Source: Cymodocea nodosa
Taxonomy: Eukaryota; Streptophyta; Magnoliopsida; Alismatales; Cymodoceaceae
Direction: 5' to 3'
Assembly (NCBI GenBank): GCA_036874045.1
Contig: CM072346.1
Span: forward strand, 12,872,001-12,936,000
DNA length: 64,000 nucleotides
The translations under genes were made by a program, and so were the position numbers. The notes beneath the pieces were generated by a model. It was not told the DNA's origin, did not search any database, and worked only from the letters and a program-made list of their open reading frames with translations. Below are positions 36,725 to 48,290 of the stretch, piece by piece. Positions within the stretch are counted from its first letter, which is position 1; each line of letters begins with the position of its first letter.

Positions 36725-37330
36725 TAGACTTTTGAACTTTAGGGATTGTAAGGTTTAGGAGTTAAGGTTGAGTTCAGGATTTAGGGTTTTAAGGATTAAG
36801 GTTTGGAGTTTAAGGTTAAGGGTAAAAGGTTTAAGGTTTTAGATTTAGGAGTTAGAATTAAGAGTTTAGAATTTAAGGTAAAGAGTTTAGCATTTAGAAT
36901 TTAAAGTTTAAGATTTGACTTTAAAACTTAAGGTTTAGGATTGAAAGTTAAGATTTAGAACATATAGATTCGAAGATTTAGAATTAGAGCATAGGTTCTC
37001 GGATTTAGATTTAAGGGAAAGTATTTAGCATTTGAGTTTAAAGTTCAAGATTTGGGTTATGAGAAAAAAGTTTATGTTTAGGGCTTCAACTTTAAGGTCT
37101 AAGGTTTAAGAATTAGAAATTAGAGTTTGAGTTTAAGGTATAAAGTTAAGGGTCTATGATTTAAGTATAAGGTTTAAGGTTAAAAGCTAAGACTTAAGGC
37201 TTAGAACCTAGGGTCTTAGGGTTTCAAGTTAAAGGCTTAGGGCTAAAGTCAAAAGTTAAGTCTTAGGAGTTAAGATTTAGGATTTATCCTCTAGGCTTTA
37301 AGGTTATACTTAGGGTTTAGGGTTTTTTTT
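36725..37330 (+). repeat. Degenerate telomere-like (TTTAGGG/TTTAAGG) array
   Basis: About 600 bp dominated by short units such as GTTTAGG, TTTAAGG, TTTAGGG, TTAAGGTT and GAGTTTA on the plus strand. All are one or two changes from the plant telomere repeat TTTAGGG. Perfect heptamers are rare; a cluster occurs at the end (CTTAGGGTTTAGGGTTT near 37310). It is flanked by non-telomeric sequence, so it is interstitial. Confidence 0.75.
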
Positions 37331-38445
37331 AAAGGAAAGTTTTACCCAATCTTAATCATTAAGTGGTAAGGAACCTACAAAAGTGAACAAAATATAGGAA
37401 GGGCGGATCTAGTTCATTAAAGGATTTGACTTTGTCAAAAAAAGGGAAAATGACAACCAATTGAACTATCTATAGTAGGTAGGGATACCCTTACAACACT
37501 CTCTCTTTTTCTCCCAAGGTCAATGGTTAAGGGTATAGAGAAAATGGGGAGGGTCCCCTAAAGGGAAAAGAAGGAAAATGAAGTCACCACCTAGTCTAAT
37601 TTAAGGGAAGACTAGGAAAAACCTATATGCAATACATGGATGCATGTAAAGTGAGTAAGTTCATGTATGATCTACTAATCAAAGAGTCTAGATAAGGATT
37701 ACAAGTACACGTAAGGAAGGTGTTAGACACCCCTACATGTCCTATTTCTTAGCCTCTCAAATTTTCTTAGGTGTGTGGGTGCATGATACGTGCAAGTGGC
37801 TAGCGATGCAAAAGAGAAGAGATAAGAGCAGGCATTTTTACCCAAATAGATGAAAAGAATTAGGAGCTTAGAAGAAGGTCATGTGAGCATCCCTTCACTT
37901 GTGTGATGAGTGGAGAACGAGCCCTATATGGTCCTAGTCTACATGGCCTAACATGGTGTGGTCGAACAAGTAAAGCAAGCAAATAAGTAAGATGCAAATG
38001 ACTTCAGTACATGCAGAATGGGTATGCCCATTCATGCCCTCCTAAAGGAATTGTCTTGTTTGATTTTAGAATGATTAAAGGAGATATCACTTGTTTAAAT
38101 GCAAAGATTAAGTGATAATCCTAAAGAAAGGGGAATCATGATATTCTTTGAAGATGAGAATGGAAACTAAGGTGTATGCATGACCTTAGCCCTACATGAT
38201 GTGTGAAATGCAATCTCTATTGTTTGGCTGAACTAGGAGGCAAATGGCCCTATATTGACTTGTTATGTTTGGCAATAAGGTGTCAAGAATGTCACAGATA
38301 CTTACAGGTTTGCTAAACAAAGGAAGTTCAAATGTGGTAGAAGACCTAAAAGTGCGCAAGATGTGAAGAAGCCACATGTTGCTTGCAAGAAGTTAAGAGG
38401 AAACAACCAGCACTGAGTGATTGGGAGGTTTGAACAATTAGTGAG
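37331..38445 (-). mobile_element. Repeat-like region, probably internal sequence of the adjacent LTR element
   Basis: It lies on the internal side of the LTR and primer-binding site at 38994-39308 and so would be leader or interior of that minus-strand element. Sequence such as GGTGTTAGACACCCC and GACTAGG/ACCTAGTC suggests a dispersed repeat. No gag or pol motif is seen. Confidence 0.4.
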
Positions 38446-39016
38446 TGAAACATGTGTTGAGGTAGAGAGTTACCACAAAACGTCAAATAGCTAATGACAA
38501 CTGACCAAAGTGATTGTTTGGTTCAACTAAAAGAACTTGATGAGTTAATGCTTAAGTATTCAAAGGGTTCGAAGAGTTAACACCAAAGGTCCATTGTGTT
38601 TAGCTAAACACAATGAAGGAAGTTTGTCTTGTTTATCCAATCCTTCCTCCAACAAACTTCTTGAGCACATCCATCTTGGTTGGTCTCATTACACTCCTAA
38701 GATAAGGGAGCTTTGATACCAGATTGTCACTGAAACATGTGTCGAGGTAGAGAGTTACCACGAAACGTCGAATAACTAATGGCAACTGACCAAAGTAATT
38801 GTTTGGTTCAACTAAAGGAACTTGATGAATTAATGCTTAAGTCTTTAAAAGGCCCGAAGAGTTAACACCAAAGGTCTATTGTGTTTAGCCAAATACAACG
38901 AAGGAAGTTTGTCTTGTTTATCTAACATTTTCTTCAACAACTTCTTGAACACATCTATCTCGATTGATCTTATTGTACTCCTAAGATAAGAAAGCTTTGA
39001 TACCAGATTGTCACTG
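38446..39016 (-). repeat. 285-bp tandem duplication containing a duplicated primer-binding site
   Basis: Two head-to-tail copies (38446-38730 and 38731-39016, about 90% alike by eye). Each begins GAAACATGTGT and ends GCTTTGATACCAGATTGTCACT. The reverse complement TGGTATCAAAGC in each is the tRNA-Met primer-binding site (38709-38720 and 38994-39005). The unit therefore comprises leader sequence, the primer-binding site and the last bases of the LTR. Confidence 0.9.
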
Positions 39017-39308
39017 ATATTTTTGGTTGAGAGAGTCTCGTTGGCAACTTATCGACGAGTTGTCGAGGCCATAATGGTTGAATTTAGGTGGAGATGATCG
39101 AAGGTGGAAGAACATAAGTGATTATGATAAATCGGTCGAGCAGATTCTCCCAAGGTAGGATGCAATCTACTTTTCCGATGCCTCTCTTCGTAGGTCGAGG
39201 CCTTTATTAAATAGTGGCATGTTCCCTTACTTATCATACAACCTTCTAAATCCACTTGCCGACAGGTCCGACGATCATGGATAGCCCTGCCTAAATAAGC
39301 GCTAACAT
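39009..39308 (-). repeat. LTR of a retroelement, minus orientation
   Basis: On the minus strand the segment begins TGTTAGCGC (39308) and ends AGTGACA (39009). Three bases separate it from the primer-binding site TGGTATCAAAGC. The length is 300 bp, with TG/CA ends. No second LTR was found in the window. It shares the TGTTAG start with the LTR at 13353-13657 but is not obviously the same family. Confidence 0.65.
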
Positions 39309-40316
39309 TGAAGATTATGGTAAATTGCCAGGCATGTTGACGTAGTTTCCTTTACCGGAGCGAGAGAGGGAGGGTGAGCGTGATTGTTTTTTTCCAGTCG
39401 ATCTCTTCCTCTTTTATAAACACTTGACGACGTGAAGAAAGGAGAGTCCTGCCTCGTCGTGCGCGTCGTCGTTCGTGGGAACGTGTATGCTTGAAGCTTC
39501 AATAATTTTTCCTCTTTTTTTTTGTACTTTGACTCCATTTAAGGTATTCATGTTTCAATTGTTTGATTTTATATTAACATTTGCCTTGTCATTTGATCGG
39601 CATTTTTTTGTTCACTTCCATTCTTATTTTTTTCATTTTTTCTTTTGCCGTCAACACGTTGCCTTTTCACTTGCTGCATACTAAGTTAAAACATATTCTT
39701 AGTTATAATATAATAGAAGTTTCACCGAGCAAGAATAAAAAATATTTTTGCATAGTATGGCTTTTAGGATTGATTGTGATTATTCCGTAAGTTAATAAAA
39801 TATTTCTGCATATTATAATTTTATTTTGATATTTTTGTTTCATCTTGTTAGTAATAAGAAATCTTTTTTTTTACATATGTAGGATGTAATAATTAGAGAT
39901 GTAAATAAGAATTAATATTGCTTGAGTTCATTCTTTGGTAAGTTTTTACGTTCTTTATTTAATTCTCCTTTTAAATGTATTTACGTGTAATACTTAAAAA
40001 CGTTGTAATCTTTTTTCTTTCAATGCATACTTTTATTCTTCTTTTTAATTATAATTTTTACTTCTTATTCCTGTAGGTTGAAGGATCTTGCAAGAATAAT
40101 TATGAATAATGATTAACTGAGGGAGGATTTATTCAAGCTTAGAAATATGGTAAGTAACGTTTATATGTTTGTAATCAAATTTTTACTCTTGTTTTCTAAT
40201 TATAATTTTATTTTTGTTTTGTTGTAGGTGAAAATTGTTGGATGATGTCCTGGCATTGAAGGAAAAAGATATTTATGTATTTTAGATATAGTTGATTGAA
40301 AATTTGGGATGTTATC
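39309..40316. other. Intergenic, T-rich
   Basis: No gene recognised. T-rich runs precede several AG|GT-like junctions (about 40078, 40228), so decayed exons of a transposon gene are possible, but no protein family could be named. Confidence 0.4.
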
Positions 40317-40830
40317 ACTACAAGAAAATGAGATACATGTACAATGATAAACTGTATTAAATATTGTTTTAATGTTTAAGTGACGTGAACAAATGTTTCG
40401 TTGATTGTGTAAACTTATAGTTAATTAATATTTAATGAACATTAAAATTTGATTGTTATTTACCAGTAATTAATATAAATCAATTTGTGTACTTATTGCG
40501 AGAGCCCCGAACATGCTATTATGACGGTCATGCCGTCATAATAGCTTAATACAATACGGTCACTCATTGATATGTTGACTGTTCTTAAAGTTTATTGTGA
40601 TGGTTTAAAAGTCTGTCAAAGGAGGTAATTTTGATGACTAAAATCTTCACTTCTATTATAATTTCACATTTTATTTTGACGGCTCAATGTACGTCATAAT
40701 AGGTGGGATTATTGTGACGGTTATCAAAAACCATCAGGGAAGTTTATGGTGACACCGCATGTTGTGGCGACCCTTGGATAACCTTCCGTGGCGACCATCA
40801 CGGAAGTAATGGGAAACTATAGTCACGTTA
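40317..40830 (+). mobile_element. CACTA (En/Spm) transposon terminus with subterminal repeats
   Basis: CACTACAAGAAAATGAG at 40317 is the classic plant CACTA terminal inverted repeat. From 40515 onward the sequence carries repeated GACGG/CCGTC subterminal motifs. These include a perfect 13-bp-arm hairpin (40515-40527 with 40533-40545, loop 5 nt) and several TGACGGTT copies up to about 40810. The opposite terminus (TTTTCTTGTAGTG) was not found, so this is a partial element or its other end has diverged. No transposase is recognised. Confidence 0.7.
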
Positions 40831-42404
40831 TGTTCATCCAGAGCCCGATGGAAGGAGAAATATCTCCCCACCTTATAAATCTAGATGTTGGAGTCCCATG
40901 TCTCATCAAATGGTGGCATCTTCGTCGTTGTTGGTTCAAACTGGTAGTCCTCCCTTGCCACCATTATTATTTCACTCTTTACTTTGATCCATGCTCCGTC
41001 TGATCGGTTTCTCCATCCCCCGTCCCCGTTTCCAGTTTTTGCAGTTGTTTTGCCGCCACTAAAGGCTCTCTACACTACCCGCATGGTTTGGGGTAGTCCT
41101 AATTAATATCTCCTACCTGAGTTCCTATTGACATTGCTGATCCTCCCATTGATCGTAACAGTCTTGGTTCACCCTCAACTCCCTAAGCGCCTACCTGAGC
41201 TCCTATTGACATTTCTAAGAATTATACGGTGAGTATCAATTCATAGTTACAATTTTATTATACGCAAATATTACAGAGAGCACAACTAAAAATTTGATAG
41301 TTTTGTGACGTAGAAGCCATCTTATCCATGTGGAGGTTGCTTGAGAATGAAGTGACCTCATTATATGGAGTAAATTCATCGCATAAATATTGTAAACTAA
41401 TGATCCATAAATTGATTGATTATGGAATATAAAGTAAACCTAACGTTCGAACAAGGGTGATAATAGTGCGACTTAAAACTTCGAATAATCACTATTTAGG
41501 TGTAGTCAATTCTGATTCATTATTGTCCTTTCAAAAAAACAACAAAACATTGTTGTCCTATGTAGATATATATCATTTGACATATCATAAGGAAAATGTC
41601 TAATAATTAAGTCCCATTGAAATTTGATTGTTTGGCTTGTATTTAATGCCACAATATACGAAGTCAACTTTCAGCGCTCAGTTTCTTGAAAGAAACCGGT
41701 AACTTAAAACGATTATTTATTATTTTCATCTCAACTTTCAATGTCAATAATCATAAATCACGACTTGTGCACGTTCCCTTTTCATAATCATAAGTTTTAC
41801 CATTATAAAAAAATAGCAATGAATAAATTAGTGAGAGATGAGACTAATTAATGTCAACCAATTGTCAACCAAAAATAAATAAATAAATAAAGACTTCATT
41901 TGAAAGATAAAATAAAGAAGGCTCTTCAAAGTCGTGTAGGAAAGGTTTTCTAGGATAATATGATTTTTGTAATTTTTCTTTTCTATTAAGTTAATCATAC
42001 GATAATAAGTGAAAAGCTTATCAAATTATAAAGTCTAAGACTTTTACATTCTTTTCAATGCAAAATTATTCAACAATTTCTGTACTTTTGGTAACATCTT
42101 TAGTCGTTAACTACTTTCCTTTTGTTATCAACGTCTGAGTACTCAAGTTGGCAAGGACTTTACATGTAAGGTTTTGATATTTTAATATCAAATTAAGATT
42201 TAACAAAAAATCACATGAAAATGAGTGAAAAGACTACTAAATTATAAAACCTAAAATCTCTGCATTCTTTTTGGGCCTGTCCAACATTTGCATTGACAAT
42301 ATCCTTCGTAAAACGCGTGTAAATATCAAACACAACGACGCAGCATTTGCCATCAAGATCGCAACACCACAAATATACATATATTCTCCTTGCTTTAGGA
42401 AGAC
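40831..42404. other. Intergenic and carboxylesterase promoter side
   Basis: No gene seen. The last 100 bp contains a TATACATATATTC region about 30 nt before the carboxylesterase ATG. Confidence 0.5.
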
Positions 42405-43908
42405 ATGAGTGCGTTCATGGGGATCGTCGTCCTTCTGGTTCAACTCATCTCTGTTTCCATGGCGGTGGTGTGCTCCACTTCCACCCACGGGCTTCACGAA
42501 CAACTCTCTCCGTCTGGCCAACACAATTATGATTCCTGCGTCATCTTCGAACCAGCACCACCAGCTTCCCCGGATAACCCCAGCCCTTTCCTTGGTCTGG
42601 TTGTCAACCCCAACGGCACCTTGACGAGGCCCTTCTTCTCCTCGTCTCCATCCAACCAAGACCCCGCCGCCGCCGTCTTCTCCGCCGACATCATCCTAAA
42701 CGCGGTCCGTGGCACTTCCCTCCGTGTCTACGTACCCCAGTCCCATGCCAACCATACTAGTACTCATGGCAAGCACAACAAGAAGTTGCCCACCATCGTC
42801 TTCTTCCACGGCGGTGGCTTCGTCCTCTTCAGCACTGCAGCCGTCGCTTACCACCAGTTCTGCGAGAGGTTGTCCGCCAACCTTTCGGCCGTCGTCGTCT
42901 CTGTCGGCTACCGCCTTGCGCCAGAATCCCGTCTTCCCGCCGCCTATCAAGACGCCACCCAGGCCCTCTACTGGCTGCACCTGCAGGCTACTGCCGGCCG
43001 CTCCGACCGCCATCCGGTGCTCCGACGCGCCGACCTTTCACGGTGGTTCCTCATGGGCGGCAGTGCCGGAGGAAACATTGTCTTTCGTGTCGGTGAGGTC
43101 ATCGTTACTTCTAATTAAAATTAAGTAAATGTGAATATGACATAAATTATTTCCTTACCGTAAGCTTCGGATGAAATTAATTACTTGATATAATCAAATT
43201 TGTACTCGTATAAATCATTTAGTTAGTTACGAAAACCCACAAAATAACAGCAAACTAATCGGAAAGTTTTATTATGATTACCAGAAAAGGGCTGACTAGG
43301 AAAAATAAGCTAATATTTTTCGATAATGATACTATTTTTATATTCTTGAAAATTTAAATCTTACAAATAATATGTTACTTGGAATGCGTAATTTTAAAAG
43401 GAAAAGTTTACAGTTGCTTCTCTTGGAGAAAAAAGTGCGTGCTACTGTTCTCATAAAAAAGCTGGAAAATGTAGGACTGGACGCCGCACTGAACAAGTAT
43501 CGTCGCAGCTACCGGAATCGCATCGCCGGTTTGATCATGTACCAACCCTTTTTCGGCGGCGTTTGCCGAACGGCGTCAGAGCTGGCAAGGTTCGACGACC
43601 CGGTCATCCCTCTCCAGGCCAAGGATCTACTGTGGGAGCTGGCTCTGCCGGAGGGAGCCACGAGGGACCATCCCTTTGCCCACCCAAAGAAGGCAACCAA
43701 ACGAATGGCCAAGTCCCTGGTGACGGGAAACGTCGACGATCCGCTCATAGACTGGCAACGCAAGTTCGCGAAGCTTCTCGAGGACGAGGGCGTGGAGGTC
43801 ATCGCACGCCTGGATGGAAACGGCCTCCACGGCGCGGAGCTTTTCGACCCAAGCGCTGCCCAAGTACTCGTGGAGCAGGTCAGGGCTTTCATCGTCACCG
43901 TCGACTGA
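42405..43908 (+). CDS. Plant carboxylesterase (CXE/GID1-like alpha/beta hydrolase), two exons
   Basis: Serine hydrolase of the hormone-sensitive-lipase-like plant carboxylesterase family, likely acting on small esters; the substrate is unknown. Exons 42405-43092 and 43475-43908 (GT-AG, intron 382 bp) give 1122 nt, 373 aa. The oxyanion motif HGGG (135-138) and nucleophile elbow GGSAGGN (Ser220) are intact. QPFFGG (253-258) and the DDPLID segment (317-322) with GLHGAELF (His348) provide the likely Asp and His of the triad, so it should be active and not a GID1-type receptor. The N-terminus MSAFMGIVVLLVQLISVSMA looks like a signal peptide or anchor, unusual for this mostly cytosolic family. Codons are strongly GC-ending. 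A truncated duplicate, intron included, lies at 14840-15530 on the other strand. Confidence 0.93.
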
Positions 43909-43925
43909 GCACATGCTGCTTTTGC

Positions 43926-43955
43926 AGAAGAAGAAGAAGAAGAAGAAGAAGAATG
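43926..43955 (+). repeat. (AGA)n microsatellite in the carboxylesterase 3'UTR
   Basis: About nine AGA units lie shortly after the TGA stop. Confidence 0.9.
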
Positions 43956-45284
43956 TGTGGCCTTTTCCAGAGGCTGTGTCAACATGCGTTTTGTAATATC
44001 AATGTAAGAAATTAAAAAATGTAAGTTTGAATATTTCAATCATAAAATGGAAGGACACTTTTCTTCTCCATCATTTTTCAAGCACATATCAACAACATGT
44101 GTTTCTAACTCATCAAGAAGAATTTTTCTTGCAAAGAAAAACAAAGGCTTGTCTCGAAGAATTTCACAATGAAACTTTGGAAAATTATTTTTTATTTAAA
44201 CCTCATAATACTATTTTATTTATTTCAAGTTCAAATTGTAAGTTCCACGCATGTACGTTAAAAGGGGAAAGTCAGAAGCTGCAAATGAGAATGGGTCTTA
44301 TATGATGCCCATTAAAATGAAGTAAAAACCATTTGAAGTCGTCATCCCTCCAACACCATGTTTCTTCTTCTCAAATCACTACATCATGACTCCAATTTCC
44401 ATCTCTTACCTTTGGGGGACCTACACCATTCTTTCTATACCCTCCACACCCAACTTCAAGAGCACGAGAGAGGGAGCGCTACAGCATATTACGTCAAACT
44501 TTTTTTATTTGTATACTAAGGGTTTTATGGTTTTCCAAAATGAAATATGCCCTTTTATTTTCCTTATCTCTTACTTTGACTTGACACTACTTTGCTTTCG
44601 ATCACACTTTTAGCGCTTATAGACTTTCAAATGTGTAGTCCATGAATCATGCATCCAACTTGTCAACTTTTCATTTGTAAATTAAATCATGTCATTCCAT
44701 TGAATAATCTAAGAGATTCAAATTTTCAAACTCAACCCTAATAACAAATAAGTCATCTACCCTAGTTTCAACAAGTACCGTAGGTTGATATTTTTACAGA
44801 AGAGAAGATCGTTGGATTTATAAATATAAAAGCAACTAGATTTTTCATCAAAAAATAGATAGGAGAGCAAATATAGAAAGACTAGAACTACACGAGCAAA
44901 AATACTTAGCACAAAACAAAGAAAATTTGTTACATCTTCAACATAGATTGCTGAAGATTAAAAGCACAAACAAAGCACTCACTACGCATCAACTTTGACT
45001 ACAAAAGATTGTTGGTTCGTGACTTCTACCTCAAATGTTTTATTGTGAAAGGTTGGTTTAAGTTTCAACCTGAAAGTTCAATGAATATCGTTGATTCTTA
45101 CTTCAACCTAAAAGTAAATTGTATAAGTGAAAAAGATAGTGAAGTCCAAGTTAAGCTTAGGGGTAAAGTAGTTATTAGTGATGAATCATATTAAATTCTC
45201 TATACATTCTTATTTAAATTTTATTTCCTACAGTGCATGTCATCATATGTTTAGAATGAAAAAGTACATAATATTAACGATTAA
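43956..45284. other. Intergenic
   Basis: AT-rich. Short open frames (for example 44027-44305 and 45009-45194) show no recognisable domain and are probably chance. Confidence 0.5.
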
Positions 45285-48200
45285 ATGATAGTTAATTGCA
45301 TAATATTTAGCTTATCATATGAGAATTAAGCCATTATGTTATAATTGTACTGTTATATGCTTTAATAAAAGAATCTACATAATTTCAAAGAATTAATGTT
45401 AATTAAGTACATTTCTAAACTGTCAGTAAGTTGTTAAGTATCCGAATTTTTTGTTATTTCGAAGAGTTATATTGCATGTACTTGATAGTTATGTTTTAAA
45501 TGTTTAAAGAATATTTTATTATTTCCTGAAGTACACGTGTTGAAACATCAATGCATGACTTAAGTGGATTTTCGGTAAGTTATCTGCTAACTATCCAAAA
45601 TGCATTTGAGCATCAAATAGTTAGATTTGTAAGTATCCGAAATATCCTTTTATTCATAAAACTTATTAAAGACACATGTCGTGATCTGAAAACTTGATTT
45701 AAGTGTGATTTTATAATATTAAGCATAATCCATTTTATTGGCATATATTTATATCATGTACAAGTGAACAGTAACAACTCGTTGAGTTAGTGTTCTTTTT
45801 GTTAAAAGATCATGTGCCAACTCGTTGAGTTACAAGTTTAAAGGTATAAAAAGATCACATGAGAACTCGTTGAGTTAGCGAGTGAAAATTGTAAGTATCC
45901 GAAATATCTGAACTCATTAAGTTAGATTTATGCACGTGTTGAATTTAAATACTTTATTATGTCACGTGAGCTGCACATGTATAACTTGTTAAGTTAGCAT
46001 AACTATACGCGTTGAGTTACTTGAATATACACTAAAGTAACGCATTATGTTAGTAAGCTTATAAGTTATTTCTTTATTGCACGTGTTTTATATTTAAATC
46101 AACGAAGTAAGTCCGTTGAGTTATCTGTAACTCCACGAACCATTTATTTTCTAATATGCCACTATAGCAATTGCAGAAATAAGAAATTCGAAGGAAAACC
46201 ACGATTACACGTATCATGTAGGAATTCACTCGTGGAATGAAGAAGAAATCATCATCGTTGATATGAATGAAGGAAATCCAACCAATCATCTAATCAGAAG
46301 CAATTACTACAGAAAGAAATATAAAAGAAGAGGAGAAAGACGAAGAAAGTGTGTGTGTAGAGGTGGAGAACCGTGCTAACTACAGAAAGTATCGGAAATT
46401 CCCTGAAGCTCCACACCACCACCAAAATCACTAACCATCAGAGGTCTGTGAGGATACTTTCCTGATGTCGGGTCGATTTTGAGCCAAACACAATGACTGA
46501 CAACCACTGTGAGGAGTGATTGCATTGCGGGAAGGAAAGCCATTTTCACCAAGCACCGACTTATATCTCAAGAGATCGTAAAGCTTCTAGCCTTGGTTTC
46601 AGGTTGATGCCAGTATGCTGAAGAGGAAATTATCTTACAATTTTGGATTCGCGATTCTATAGGGAGAGGAGGCAAGATTGTAAGTGATTAAGTTTTCAGT
46701 AGTGTAATCGCGTCGCATGTAGTGATGAAAGTTTTTACTGTTGATAGAGATTTTTACATTTCACCTTTCATTCATCTTTAGGAACATATCAAAACAAAAA
46801 TACCAAAAACATCAAATTATCTGTGTTTACATTTAGTATTAGAGTGTTGTATTATTTGTTTTGTATCGTGATTAATGTTATCATTGTCAGTATTGTGAAT
46901 GTTTTATGTTTGTTTGATTCAGAAAATAGAAAATAGTTTTACAGCTTACTGAAATTGAATCGTTCCAGATACTTAAAGATTTTAATGATTAATATTTGAA
47001 ATATATGAATGTTAGTGTTTCTTAATGATAAATCTAATATTAACAACATTAAAGAGCTTAATTGATGTTATTTACATTCTGTGGAACTGCCCAATGGTTG
47101 GCCAAATTCCTTTGTAAATAGCAGTATATAACTAGAAAGATAGTCTCGTGGAGTTAACTTAAGTCCACGAGGTCAGTTCGTTGAGTTAACCATAACTCCA
47201 CGAATTAAGTCTGTTGTGTTAACTATAACTCAACGGAGTGCTTAATTGAACACATATAAACTCCAATATAAAAATCAAAATAATACACAATTCTTACTCA
47301 ATCTCTGTGAGATTGACTTGTACTTGCACACAAATACAATATACACTGTGCACTTGTAGTTAAAATACAAATTGGACTTAATATCTAATTTGTGTGAAAG
47401 GTTGTTTGTTTACTTCTAAAAGCAATTATTGATATAAGCATAAAAGCAAATTAAACAAGTTTTCTAGTGCTGCTTAACAAATAGAAGTTAACAAATCCAA
47501 TACATCATACATCTTGTTGTGATTACCAAATAGAATTATCTTACTAATTAAGTTGTAGACCCAAAACCAAGGCTGGAAACTTTACTATCTCCTAAGAGAT
47601 GATTCAATGCTTGGTAAAGAAGTACTTCCTTCCTATGACATGATCACTCTTCTATAGTGATTGTCAGTCACCATATTTTGATCAGAATTGACCCAACATT
47701 TGGAAAGTATCCTCACAGACCTTCGATGAATGGTAAATGGTGGTAATGGTAATGGTGGGAGAAATCTCAAGGAACGTCCGATGCTTTCTACCATGAACAC
47801 TACTATCTCCCCCCTTTCTTCATTTTTTTTCCCAATCCTTTTATATTTCTTTTTCATAATAACTACTTCCACCAAAATGACTGGTTGAATTTCCTTCATG
47901 CATATCAACGATAGTAATTACTTCTTTGTTCCACGATTGAGATCATGGCGTGATTCGTGCAACGTAGTTTTCTTACGCATTTCTTGCAAACTACTCATAA
48001 TCGCACATTAGATAATAACTGGTCTGTGGAGTTATCGTAACTCAATGGACTTACTCTGTTGACTTAACTACTAACTCAATGAACCGATCTCGTTGACTTA
48101 CAATGTAACTCAACAAACTTGTCTAGTTCTATAATTTAATAAAGTAATACATATATAACATTTAACATTTAATAATATACAAAAGAAATAATTTTTAATC

Positions 48201-48290
48201 ATTCATAAATGATACTTAATTAACGTTAATTCCTTCAAATTATACATGTTCTTCAATTAAGACTAAATATTTTACATAACTACCATACAC
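45285..48290. mobile_element. Large inverted-repeat (foldback or Mutator-like) element
   Basis: The left arm (about 45285-46620) and right arm (about 47550-48290) are reverse complements along their length. One 21-nt block is perfect (46442-46462, AGGTCTGTGAGGATACTTTC plus C, against 47702-47722). Others match closely (TCGTTGATATGAATGAAGGA at 46256 against the reverse of about 47880-47912; the AATGTTAATTAAGTA area at the outer ends). The left arm is longer because of extra GTTGAGTTA-containing segments. The outer ends read ATGATAGTTA and TAACTACCAT. No transposase was found in the 0.9-kb centre. Long arms favour a non-autonomous Mutator-like or foldback element, but no target-site duplication could be fixed. 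Confidence 0.75.

Noticed and set aside
42237..43013. Minus-strand frames opposite carboxylesterase exon 1
   Set aside because: Antisense shadows of a well-supported exon.
43509..44039. Minus-strand 176-codon frame opposite the carboxylesterase exon 2
   Set aside because: It is the antisense of a strongly GC-ending coding exon and contains a Ser run from the microsatellite. No independent support.
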